Assembly: GCA_001430745.1 (NCBI GenBank)
Contig: KQ481950.1
Coordinates: 729,514-761,877 of the forward strand
DNA: 32,364 nt
Reading direction: 5' to 3'
DNA from: Auxenochlorella pyrenoidosa
Taxonomy: Eukaryota > Chlorophyta > Trebouxiophyceae > Chlorellales > Chlorellaceae
In this document: one piece after another, positions 11,348-22,100 of the stretch
How positions within the stretch are numbered: the first letter of the stretch is position 1
Layout of the letters: every line of letters begins with the position of its first letter
Notes under the pieces: generated by a model
The model's input: only the letters and a program-made list of their open reading frames with translations
The model's database searches: none
Told to the model about the DNA's origin: nothing
Translations under genes and position numbers: made by a program

Positions 11348-12109
11348 GCCCGGTGCTGCTGGTGGAGGTGGCGCATGGCGGCAGGGACCGCATCAGTCCG
11401 GCAAACTGCCCGACAAACTGGCAGCATGGCCGCCTGATTTTGTGAATGAATCCCCTTATCTGTTTCACAGCCGCTGTGATTCTGGGCACCCTCGCACGTG
11501 CGGTGCTGTATACTCTTGAACAAATCAGCCGATGAATGTAAATGTTTGGAAAAACTTGCAGATCTGAGGAAGCAAGCAGGGTTGAGAGTGTGGTCTGGCA
11601 GCACATGAGCCTTGTATCATGTACCTGACATCTGCTGCGCAACTCTCTTGGCATCTCAATTCGCTGCTGGGATGCACGTCAGCTTCGACAGTCACCTGAT
11701 GGCACCATCACAAGGGTGCTGGAGCATGCAAGTCTCGTAGTGCCGGCGCCGGCGCCTGATCCCGAACAGGACACCCTGGCAACGGCAGCAAAGGCATCAT
11801 TTGCTGAGCAGGTCCCTCCCATCTGACTGTTCAAAGTTCTGTGTATCCATGATCCCTGGCCTGCGCTGCCAGTGAGCTCCAGTTCTATGTTTCCCTTTGA
11901 GGGCGAGGAAGACCTGGGCAGGGCGCCCCCGCCGACGTACGCGTTCACATGCGACACACCACTGCGAGAACCGAAGCCCAAAGCAAAGTGCGGGCCAGCC
12001 AGAGGGTTTTTGGGCGGGGATGTCGAGTCGCACAACGCAGCTGGCGAGTGGGAGTTCCCAGCGCAGGAGGCGATCGTATGAGGTGCACAGAATCTTCTGT
12101 CGGCGGCCG
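11348..12109. other. Intergenic region: fibrillin 3' UTR and GTPase upstream region
   Basis: The first part is the fibrillin 3' UTR, ending soon after the TGTAA at 11537. The rest is presumed promoter and 5' leader of the GTPase gene. An open frame at 11887-12081 (64 residues from its first ATG) ends just before the proposed GTPase start. It resembles nothing I know and may be leader sequence, so it is not called a gene. Confidence 0.5.
11537..11541 (+). terminator. TGTAA polyadenylation signal of the fibrillin gene
   Basis: TGTAA, the usual chlorophyte poly(A) signal, 190 bases after the TGA stop at 11347. Confidence 0.65.
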
Positions 12110-15100
12110 ATGGCGTGCAGCTTCGAGTCTAGTCGGGCGCTGCCGCTGCCGCCACTGCTGCCGTTGCTGCACGTGGGTACGTTCTGCCAATGCCCGGCAT
12201 AGCCGCGCCTGATGCCGCCCGCATGCCCCTTGGTCGACATACATGCTGCCACCGCCGCTGCAGGGGCGGCAAGCCGAGGCCGCGGCCGCGCTCCCAGCGG
12301 CGCTGCCCCGGCGGAGCAGCCCTGGACAGCGAGGAGGCGGCAGTGCTGCAGGAGCAGCTTGGTGTGGCGCCCGCTGAGCTGCCGCCGCACCTGCAGCGCT
12401 ACGCGCTGCAGCGCCGCAGCGCGGCCTCCTTCTCCGGGCCGGGCGTGCTGCCGGGGGAGGTGGAGGCCGGTGGGTGGGGCGGGGGCAGGGGGTCGCCGCC
12501 ACGCTGCGCCACGCTTCTGCACCGGGGCTGCTGCTTTATGCCATGCTGCTCTGCAGCCCAGGGCGGCACAGCATAGGCGTTGCTGTGTGCCTGCTGGCGC
12601 GCACCTTACCTTGTACTGCAGATGTGGAGGTCGATCTTGCATCCGAGTGCTCCCATTCACTCAATGTCATAATGACCCTGCCCTGTGCAGGGAGTGTTGA
12701 GTACAAGCTGCGCCTAGTGGACCCGCAGCCTGCCCGCTTCCAGCAGCTGGTGGGTGCCGCCGCTGGCCGGGGCTGGACAGCTGCGCCAGGCGCCCCTGGG
12801 CACGGGGCTGGACGGCTGCGCCAGGCGCCCCTGGGCATCGAACCGGGCACCACCAAAGGGCCGGCCTTGCCTCGTGGCGGGGCACCTGTGCTGTGCCATC
12901 CATGCTGTCTGCCTGCAACCACTCCCCGCCCGTCCTGCCCCACTGCGCTGCCTCTGAAGGTCACGCAGCTCAACTGGAGGCTGGCCGAGGGCGGGGGGGA
13001 GGCACTGTACTGCCTTGGGGTGGAGGACAATGGGCACCCTCGGGGCCTGGAGCGCGGCGAGCTGGAGGCCTCGCTGGGCGTGCTGCGCAGCATGGCGGCG
13101 GAGGTGGGGGCCGCCGCCGAGGTGCTCCAGGTGGGCGTTGGGTGCGGCAGGGCGGTGCGTCGTGCCGGGGAGGCCAGAGCGGAGGCTCCGGCTGGCCGCG
13201 CCACCCGCACAGGTGCCGGCATGCCTCGTGCCTGTGCAAGAGCCCACACAGCTTCCCCTGCATGGGTAGCTTAGAGCTGCCAGGTGCCGGATGCTAACCT
13301 GGCGTCTGCCCTGCTTGCGGGCACACAGTGCTGGCTCGCACCCAGCCCTCCACGCCCTGCACACCTGCCGGGCCTGCGCCCCCGCAGACGCCGCCCGGCT
13401 CGGCAGAGGGCCGGCGCTGCGCCGTGGTGCGCGTCAGCCGCCCCAGCGGCGCTGCCCCGGCCCACGTGGACCTGCGGGTGGCTGTGGCGGGCGGCGTGGA
13501 CAGCGGCAAGTCCTCTCTGGTGGGCGTGCTGAGCCACGGCGTGGGCGGCGCGCCGGCGCTGGACAATGGGCGCGGCCGCAGCCGCATGCAGGTGAGGCGG
13601 GCGCACCACCCGGCCTGGCGCTCTCGCTGGTAGCAGCCGCCCGGCTAGCTAGCTGGCGGCATGCGTGTGCGTTTGCATACCCGACGGCTGCGTGCACCGT
13701 GAGGCAGGCAGAGCATTTGCGATCCTTGGCTTCATCACCCTCACACATGCCTGAATCCCCAGGTGCTTGTGCACCGGCACGAAATTGAGGCAGGGCACAC
13801 ATCCTCCATCGGGCGGCAGCAGCTGGCATATGATGCCGATGGTGAGATGCGCGCTCTGCGTGCACGCATCATGCGGGGGCTGCTGCTTGCGATAGGAGGC
13901 AGGCAATCGAGCCTGCCTGGGGAGCGCTGGGCCGTGCCTCCCCTCCTGGACCTGCGCATGCTGTCGTTTTCTTGTGCACCCCTGTGCGGCCCATTGAAAT
14001 GTCAGTTTTCCCGCTGTCTGACCACACACCCCACTGCCCCGCTAAACTTCCACTCCTCCTCCACCCACCGCCCCGGCCAGGCAATGTGCTGAACTACTCT
14101 GAGCGCTCTGGCTTGGACGCGGCCGAGCTGGCGCGCTGCGCCGCCCGCCTGCTGCAGCTGCTGGACCTGGGCGGCCACGAGCGGTTCAGCAAGACAGCGC
14201 TGCACGGCCTGACCTGCACGCTGCCGGATTACGTCATGCTGTGCGTGAACGTGGCCACCGGTGAGCGCGACGTGCAGGGCAGGAGCAGGGCCCGCGCGCG
14301 TGAGCCTGCGCGCATGCATGCGCACCTGCCTGCAGGCAGCAACCAGGGACAGCAGGGCGGCAACGCGCCCCATCTGCTTGCAGCGCAGCATGGACAGCCA
14401 AGGCATGTCTCTGGATACCTCTGGCTGGCTGGTTGGCGCTCATCACAGCCCTCCCTGGCTCCGCCCTCTGCTTCCTTGCAGGGATGTCCTGGGTGACTCG
14501 GGAGCACCTGGCGGTGTCCATCGCTCTTGGCATCCCCCCCTTCATTGCCCTCACTAAGGCGGACCTTGCCAGCGAGGCGGCAGTGCAGCAGGTGGCGTCA
14601 GAGATCAGGTGGGCCAAATGCCTCCAGAGACGCACAGGAGAGGGGTGCTGTTGTGCAGGCAGGGTGTGTGCGCATTTAATCAAGGGAAAATGCCGTGCAG
14701 GCTGCCGGCACCAGCTCTGCTGCAACAGCTTGGGCATTGCCAAGCGTCCGTGCACCCTGCCTGCCTGCAGGGCGCTGCTGGTGGCGGCTGTTGAGCAGGC
14801 AGGCGGCGCAGCGGAGGACCCAGCAGCCCTGGCGCCGCTGGTGCAGAGCCGAGAGCAGGCCGTGCAGCTGGCGGCGCGCATGCGGTCCAGCTGCATCGCC
14901 TCGCCGCGCGCGAGGCTGTGCGTGCCGCTCTTTGCCACGTCAGCGGTGACTGGAGCCAGCCTGCAGCTGCTGCATGCCTTCCTGAATGCTCTGCCACCCA
15001 GGGCCAACGACAGCTCAGCAAACAGCATGCAGGGCTGGCGCTGGAGCCCATGCAGAGCTGGCCATGCTGCGGCCGCTGCCGGTGAAGAGGCTCGCAGCAT

Positions 15101-18100
15101 GTCTGTGCAGGCGCCCGCTCACTTCCAGATAGATGCCACGTTTGAGGTGGCTGACGTGGGCACAGGCAAGGCTGGCGCTGTGTTTGGATATGCCATTTGA
15201 CTGACCGCCACTGCTCTTGTGCTTGCTGCCAGTGCAGCACAGGAGTCGCCCCCACTTATGAAGGCTGTTGCAGCGCGTCGAGACGCATTGTGNNNNNNNN
15301 NNNNNNNNNNNNNNNNNNNNNNNNNNNNNNNNNNNNNNNNNNNNNNNNNNNNNNNNNNNNNNNNNNNNNNNNNNNNNNNNNNNNNNNNNNNNNNNNNNNN
15401 NNNNNNNNNNNNNNNNNNNNNNNNNNNNNNNNNNNNNNNNNNNNNNNNNNNNNNNNNNNNNNNNNNNNNNNNNNNNNNNNNNNNNNNNNNNNNNNNNNNN
15501 NNNNNNNNNNNNNNNNNNNNNNNNNNNNNNNNNNNNNNNNNNNNNNNNNNNNNNNNNNNNNNNNNNNNNNNNNNNNNNNNNNNNNNNNNNNNNNNNNNNN
15601 NNNNNNNNNNNNNNNNNNNNNNNNNNNNNNNNNNNNNNNNNNNNNNNNNNNNNNNNNNNNNNNNNNNNNNNNNNNNNNNNNNNNNNNNNNNNNNNNNNNN
15701 ACACACACACACCTCCCCCCGGCCTGCAGTGGTCAGCGGCACCGTCGTGTCGGGCGCCATCCAGCTGGGCAGCGAACTGCTGCTGGGGCCGCTGGAGGGC
15801 GGCAGCTTCCGGCGGGTGCGCGTCTGCGGCATCCACCACTCCAAGGTGCCAGTCCAGCTGGCGCAGCAGGGACAGCATGTCACGCTGGCGGTCCAACCTC
15901 TGGAGGCGTCAAGGCCAGAGGCAGCGCCGCCCGAGGGCCCGGCAGGCACCGGCGGGCCGGCATTGCTTTGTGCCGACCTGCCCCCGCGAGCAGACAGCGC
16001 CAGCTGCCTGCATGCCTGGATGATGCAAGGGGGTGGCAGCAGCCCTCGCCAGCGCTCGGGAGCGCTGGACATACGTGGTGGGGGCAGCCATGGGCTGGCT
16101 GCCAGCCGGTCGGCAGCGCAGCTGGGCAGCCCCCTGGGAGGGCGGGAACAGCAGCAGGAGCCGCAGCAGAGATTGGCGGGATCCCTTGGGCTCGAGCAGC
16201 GGTGGGGGTCCTCGCCGATGCTAAGCGCAAGCAGCGTGCCGACACCGCGCCCGCGCAAGGTGAGCTCAGGAGCAGCAGATGATGCGCTTGCCCGATGCGC
16301 TTGCAGTGCCAATCCCGACCACCAAGACCACGGCTTGGCTTGCTCGACAGCCAGCTGCCTCTGAGGCCTCTGTCGCGGGCCCCTGCAGATTCGCGCAGCC
16401 CATCTGCGGCCACACACTGTGCCTTGCTCCCCTCCCCCTGCAGGGCACGGTTCTCCTGGATCCGGTCCTGCAGCCCAGGGCCTGCACCGAGTTTGAGGCG
16501 GTGCTTGTGCTGTTGGGCGGCCACTGGCCAGCCCGGGGCCTGCTGTCAGGTGCGGGGGTGGCCTGGGCTGAGAGGCGGAGGGCACCTATGCATGCCTTTC
16601 CGTGGCGTGCAAGCAACCGCTGCGCCGCATTGGTGGCCAATTGCCTACCAGCTTACCAGGAACGCAGCCCTGTGGCACGAGGCGGTGCTTCCTGTTGATG
16701 CCGCTGGCGTCGGGCCGTCAATTCTGCCCACCTGGCTGCCTGTGCAGCGGCGTAATGACACGCGATCAAACGGTTATAGCTCACCATGCCGGCCGTGCCT
16801 GCCCTGCAGGAAGATACCCTCCCGAGGGCGAGCAGGACGAGCCAGACCCCGAGCTGCTGTCGCCAGCTGGCACCCCGCTGGCCCGCTCCCTGGGCGCCAG
16901 CGCCGCCAGCGACAGCGGCGATGGCGGGCTGGTTGCCGCCAGCAGCAGCCTGGGGGCGCGACAGCTGAGCCTTTCCAGGGTGAGAGCAAGCAGCCACAGT
17001 GCGCTTGGGATTGGCCATTTGCCAGCCTGCCGCCATGTGTGGATGGGCCGCAGCAGGGGCTGTTGGTCCTGCTTGCCGCACCAATGGCCATGCCGCTGGA
17101 GACGTGCTCTGAGCCACCCTGCTTGCGCTCCCATGTGCAGCGCTCGGGCTCGCGGCGGCGAGGCGGCCCCCTGTCCTACATACCAGTGGTGCACTGCGGC
17201 AGCATCCGCCAAGCAGCTCAAGTAGTGGCCATGTGCGAGCTGCCGGCAGCCGTGAATGGCCGGGCGTGGGGTGCCTGCGGCAGCGATGGTGGCCCTTGCG
17301 GCGCGGGCGCAGGCGTGCACAGCGGCGATGTCCTCGACAGCCTGTCAGACCTGCTGGGGGGCCCCGAGGACACGAACAGTGCAGATTCTGGGCAGGGCCA
17401 GATGGAGGCCGCCGCGGAGGAGGACCCCCTTGCCTTGCTGGCAGCGGGGGACTTTTTTGCAGAGCCCTCTGGCGGCAGCCTCGGCTGCGCAGCTGCGGCG
17501 CGTGCTGGTGCTACCGCTGGCTGCCACACCGGCGGTGCGCCAGCTGTGCAGCCAGACATGAAACGGCTGGCGGGTGCGGTGGCTGCCGCGGGCGTGCTGC
17601 TGCCAGTGCAGCAGCTTCAGGGCGGCAGCCCTGCAAGCAGCTGTAGGGGCGGCAGTGCTGCAGCATCTGCAAGCAGCGGGCACGCCAGCGGCGGTGAAGG
17701 CCCTGCTACAGCTGGCCATGCATCTGGAGTGCCCGCTGCGGCAGGCGCAGGCAGCCACGGTCGCCAGCTAGCGGCAGCGCTGCAGCGCCAGTGCTCGCTG
17801 GCGGGCTGCCAAGACCTTGGCTGCATTGCTGCAGTCACCTTGCGCTGGATGCACAACCCAGGTGAGGGGCGGCGCAGCGCGCGCCCTAGGGCGCGCGCTG
17901 CCTGCCTGCGAGTACTTGGCGCACTTCACGCTGGCACACCGAGCTCTGCCTGACGATGGCTCTTTCACAGCTGATGGATGAGCACCACCCTGCATGTACT
18001 GCAGAGTGGCTGGTGGAGGGCGCCCGCCTGCTGGTGAGGGACCGCACCACCGGCCGCACCTCTGGCGCCGGCTACGTGACGGCGGCGCGACCTGCCGCCA

Positions 18101-18105
18101 CGTGA
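12110..18105 (+). CDS. GTPBP1/GTPBP2-like translational GTPase
   Basis: EF-Tu/eEF1A-superfamily GTPase of the GTPBP1/2 group; animal members act in ribosome rescue and mRNA surveillance. Exons: 12110-12176, 12320-12469, 12691-12749, 12960-13130, 13388-13591, 13763-13841, 14081-14260, 14482-14608, 14771-15165, 15730-16259, 16444-16549, 16810-16979, 17141-17861, 18005-18105. Phases agree throughout, giving 1019 residues. The family N-terminal signature VEYKLRLVDP, then LNWRLAEGGGEALYCLGVED, is at about 74-115. GTPase motifs: G1 GGVDSGKS (184-191), LDNGRGRSRMQ then HEIEAGHTSSIG, G3 DLGGHE (272-277), G4 TKAD (328-331), G5 TSAVTG (about 402-407). Domain II carries VGTVVSGTVVSG; domain III carries RKGTVLLDPVL, VVHCGSIRQAAQVV and, at the C-terminus, EWLVEGARLLVRDRTTGRT. 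Human members are about 600-670 residues; the excess is three low-complexity inserts (about 522-654, 691-755 and 775-970). The first exon and start are the least certain part. The intron after 15165 has a GC donor. Confidence 0.9.
12771..12836 (+). repeat. Two-copy tandem duplication, period 35, in a GTPase intron
   Basis: The stretch beginning GGCTGGACAGCTGCGCC at 12771 is repeated, with one mismatch near the start, beginning at 12806. It lies in the intron between the exons ending at 12749 and starting at 12960. It looks like a simple local duplication. Confidence 0.85.
15293..15700. other. Assembly gap (408 N)
   Basis: A run of N from 15293 to 15700, flanked on the right by an AC repeat and a C run (15701-15720), which probably caused the assembly break. 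The exons on either side (ending 15165, starting 15730) join in phase to give the contiguous domain-II motif VGTVVSGTVVSGAI, so the gap lies inside one intron and need not hide coding sequence. The real gap length is unknown. Confidence 0.95.
17874..17901. repeat. 28-base perfect palindrome in the last GTPase intron
   Basis: The left arm GCAGCGCGCGCCCT is followed directly by its exact reverse complement, with CCTAGG at the centre. It starts 12 bases after the GTGAGG donor at 17862, inside the 143-base final intron (17862-18004). The transcript could form a very stable GC-rich hairpin there. Confidence 0.9.
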
Positions 18106-19125
18106 CAGCAGCTATTGTAGCTCATGACTGCGCAACACTTGACTGTCGGCATGGACCAGCTGGCACCACCAGTACTGGCTGACCTCCTGACCACACGGGG
18201 CCCAGCAGCAGCAGGGGCCAACGTGTAGACCTGCACAAGCTGTTGGCATATCTGTCAGTTGACAGAGTCAATCAATCTGCTTCGGTGTGCTTCAGACGCA
18301 TGTTACCATAATGCCCAGTCCAGGACAGCACAACACTCTCGTGCTGCAGCACACTGCATAGTATACTGGTGCAGCGGCCAGGCTGCAGCTGCCGCGACAA
18401 CCAAGTTTGGGACCGTGAGGCAGTCTGCAACCCTGATCGCTTTTAATTGCTTCTAATGTGCTTCAAGAGCAACTGCGCAGCCTACAAGCTTCTCCGCTAC
18501 CGTGAGTTTGCAACCCAGGGGCCCAAGGCAAGGCCCTGTAAATTGTGTGTTCGACATCGAGTCGAATTATGACGCCGAATGAGCAACGACAAGTGGCAAA
18601 TTGACCTGAGGGGCTCAAGCTTCGCAAGTGCTTCAGTGCAAGCACTGCCCAGCCGCGGCCACTGTCCAGCAGATTCTGAACACTGCTGAGCCCCAAGCTG
18701 CTGAATTGGCATCGCCCTCAGATCCCTCATCCATTGTAGGGCGCGCCTGCCCCTCTCTCGTCGCTCAGCCGTGCTTGCAACACCAGGTACCAGGGAGGCC
18801 GCTCACCCGCTCATCCACCTTGATGCTGCACAGAAGCATCGATGGATTGCTGGGGGGTGCTGCAAGCAGACGCAGACGCCTGCACACCCAATCCAGCCTT
18901 CCTGCCGGTACATGGCAGCGCTGCTGCCTCCCGGCCTGCCGCACCCGCCCTGGCTGTGCTGCTGTGCTGCTGCGGCGACACTGATCTACTCCCTTGCTGA
19001 TGCGCAGGACCAGGGCATATCATTCTTCGTGCTCTGCTTGTGGAGCTGGCCAAGCCAGCAGCATGCCTCGCAGGCATGAGCGCAGCGGCACGACAAGCCA
19101 GTGCTGCAGCCCTGCCCCCAGCGGC
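18106..19125. other. Intergenic region: GTPase 3' UTR and upstream region of the secreted protease gene
   Basis: About 1 kb. The first 430 bases are the presumed 3' UTR, which is less GC-rich than the coding parts. The remainder should hold the promoter and leader of the next gene. Open frames such as 18628-18984 have no recognisable motif and are not supported as genes. No RNA gene was recognised. Confidence 0.5.
18537..18541 (+). terminator. TGTAA polyadenylation signal of the GTPase gene
   Basis: TGTAA 432 bases after the TGA stop at 18105, in an AT-richer context. It is the best candidate for the chlorophyte poly(A) signal of this gene. Confidence 0.55.
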
Positions 19126-22100
19126 ATGCTGCTCTTCAAAGCCTTGATTCTGGCGCTGCTGGTGGCTCCTCCCTTTTGCAAAGCTCAGGTGAATGCTTAA
19201 TATATGCAGCACATGTGCACCCTGCTTGCGAAGGGTGCTGCTGCTGCCTGGCTTCCTGCAAGGTGCACGTGCATCCCACCTGCCAGCACCAGCCAGCCGG
19301 CATGCAATCTAAGGGCATGTCTGGCATGCCGACACCTTGCAGGCAGTTCCAGCGCAACCAAGCCCACCGAAGCCTGGGCTGTCACCTGAGCTGCCACCGC
19401 CCCGCGGGACTGCCGTGGCCGGTGCGGCAAGCGTCGGGAGCGCCGCTGTCAGGTGAGGTGTCAGATCCTGGTGCACACTGCAGGTTGGGTGGACAGACGG
19501 GCTGAGAGGCACTGCTCGGCATGGACTCTCAGATCTCGGGTTATGGTGGGGTGGACCCAGTCATATTCTGCCGCCATCATCGGTGGGCCAGGCCATCAAT
19601 GCTGTCCTTGCTGTCCCCCGGCTCGTGTGCCGCTGCAGGCCGCCTGGGCCGCCAACGCTCGCTGTGCGGGTCGACAGCACTGGGAAGATTGTGGTGACGC
19701 TCACTGCGCCCAGGAATAGCGGCGGCGCAGGTGCGCCTGGCATCCCAGCGCTGCAGAGGGCCGCACCTGCCAGGCTGGCCATCATCATCCCAGTCTGACC
19801 ATCAGCATGAGCTGCTTGGCAGCTGCGCTTGCATGGGGTGAACCGCTCTCTGCTGACAACTTCTTTCCTCCCATTCTGCCGCCGTGCCTGCAGCCATCTC
19901 CCTTTTCCGGGTGGTGGGCACGCCAACAGCGGGATCCGGCACCCCTGCCCTCACCCTCACCGGAAAGCCGCTGAATGGCAGGCCGCCAGTGTTGACTTTC
20001 CCTCGTGCGCCCAACGGCCAGAAGCTGGCGCCTGGAAAGTACAGGTGAGCTGCTGCTGCCGGGGGGCCGTGCAAGTTTGCAGCACAGCAGTTGATGTTGT
20101 GCAGGCCCTATCAAAGGCGCTGCCTTGCAGTGACCAGCTGCTTGTGTTTGCTGGCCACCTGCTGCCTGTCGCAGACCCGGCATGGTCTACCACTTCCAGG
20201 CATTTGCCCAGAACAGGGCAGGCTGGGGCCAGCCCAGCGCACAGTCTCCACCCCTCGCCGCCCCTATCAGGTGCGCCACGCCTTGCTCCATGCTGTGCCA
20301 TGTCGTGCAGTGTGAGGCTGTGCTACGCTGTGCACTGCAACGCCATGCAACGCTGCAATGCGCCCTGCAGTGTCATGTTGCGCTGTGCCTGTCCACATGC
20401 GTCCTTAAGCGTACATGCCACCATCCAGCCTTCCCTGCCCCCGGCCATCGGTGCCTGCCTGACCGGCACCACTCGCACCCTCTCTGCCCGTTGAGTGCAG
20501 CAAGCCATGCGTGCCCACAGTTCGGGTGACCCCCTCAAGCCTGCCGCTGACGGTGCAGGCAGAGGTGTTCATCGATCCAACAACTGGCTGCTCAGGTGTG
20601 TGCAAGAACACTGGCCTGATGCTGCGTATTGATGCCCAGCACCCAGCGAGCATCCCCTGCTAAATGACTGCCTTCTGCTAAGCACCCGATGACCTCCCGA
20701 CTGGCTGCCCTGCCCCGCAGTGGCGAATGTGACCTCTGTCGCCGCCACCCAGGCCGGCGGTGGCAGGATCGCCGGGACACTTGTGTTCAAGTCCCAGAAT
20801 GGCAGAGTGAGCCGGCGCATTGCCGGAAGGGGCATGCAGGTTTGGGTGCAGGCGCCTGGCTGCAACTTCCTCCCGATGGCGTCTGTTCTGCCTGCCTTGC
20901 AGTGGGTATTCAAGCTATCGTATACTGGCGGCAGCCGGCAGACTCACAGCCTTGCGCCCCAGTGGACGCTTGTCGCCACTGCCAGCAACCGAGCCGGCAG
21001 CAGCACCAGCCTCCCGGTGCTCTTCACCTTCCCTGTCAGGTAGGCCAGCGTGTGCGCAAATCTCGATGCAGCCATGCCATCAGGAAAGGATCCCACACCA
21101 CACCGATATGCATCCCTCCTTTGTAGGCCGCCGCCGCCAAGCCCAGTGCCTCGCCCGCCCAGCCCTTCCCCGCCTCCTCCCACAAGACCCTCCCCACCAC
21201 TGCCCCCTAGCCCCTCACCCCCGCCACCTCCCCCAAGCCCCTCCCCACCACCGCCACCTTCATCTCCTCCCCCGCCACCTCCCCCAAGCCCCTCCCCACC
21301 ACCGCCATCACCCCCACCGGCACTTTTCACTATCCCCATATCTGGCTACACGGACAGACAAATGGCTGCATCCGCAGCCAGGGATCTTGCCAGTCAGCTG
21401 CTAGCCTCAGTAAGGCGGAACAACCAGCTTGCCTGCCTGCCTGCCTGTCAAGCACTCACCAGGCTGCTTGAAGTATGCACTCTAATTAGCGGCACATGAA
21501 AAATTGCCTCTTTCCCCCGGTGCGCAGAGCTCCTCTCAAAAGAAAGACTTTTTCAAGCGCCTCTGTCCGCGGTCATCTTTTGATGAGAGGCGCTACCGGG
21601 CCTGTTCTGACAGCCTGGACGAGGTTGTTGATTGGAACAACAGGACGGACACCACTTGGTCAAAACAGATGAACACATTCTCGTGAGGGACCACATGGGT
21701 GATGGGTTTGTTGTGGGTGCAAGGCAGGTGGGGTTGCGCCAGGTGGCGTCGCACCGCAGGCGTGGCTGGGGCGGCACCTCCGTTACTCACTTGGCCAGGT
21801 TAGCCATGCGCTGGTTGCATCATGCATTGCGAACTCGTCCTGCCAAACCACAGCCTTCATTCTCCCGGCCACCACAGGGACTATAACGCATCGGAGCTGA
21901 CATCCATCTTCCTGATGAGTGGGGTTGATCCCAGCAGCGTGCGCGGCGACCTCGGCATCTTGCAGCTGGCACCCGGCGAACTGCCCGACCTGGTGAGCTC
22001 TCGTTGTGCGCTGCACTGACGGTTGCACCAGCCGACCTGCCGGGAGAGCCCGGGTATCCAGGGTCAAGAGGGAACACAAATCCACACTGGGTGAATCCTG

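Noticed and set aside
11887..12081. Plus-strand open frame starting MFPFEGEEDLGRAPPP, just upstream of the GTPase gene.
   Set aside because: It could be an upstream exon, but I found no donor in phase with exon 12320-12469, and no motif supports it. It is left as possible leader sequence.
12536..13249. Long minus-strand open frames opposite the GTPase exons.
   Set aside because: They are antisense shadows of GC-rich coding exons. The plus strand carries the conserved GTPBP signature with consistent splice phases.
15119..16585. Long open frames on both strands crossing the N run.
   Set aside because: They are open only because N codons contain no stops. The true reading is the two exons flanking the gap.
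20280..20410. Dense TGC/GCA-rich stretch with partial repeats in an intron of the secreted mosaic gene, resembling a structured RNA.
   Set aside because: The repeats are short and irregular. No stable extended stem or known RNA family could be drawn, so it is treated as intron simple sequence.
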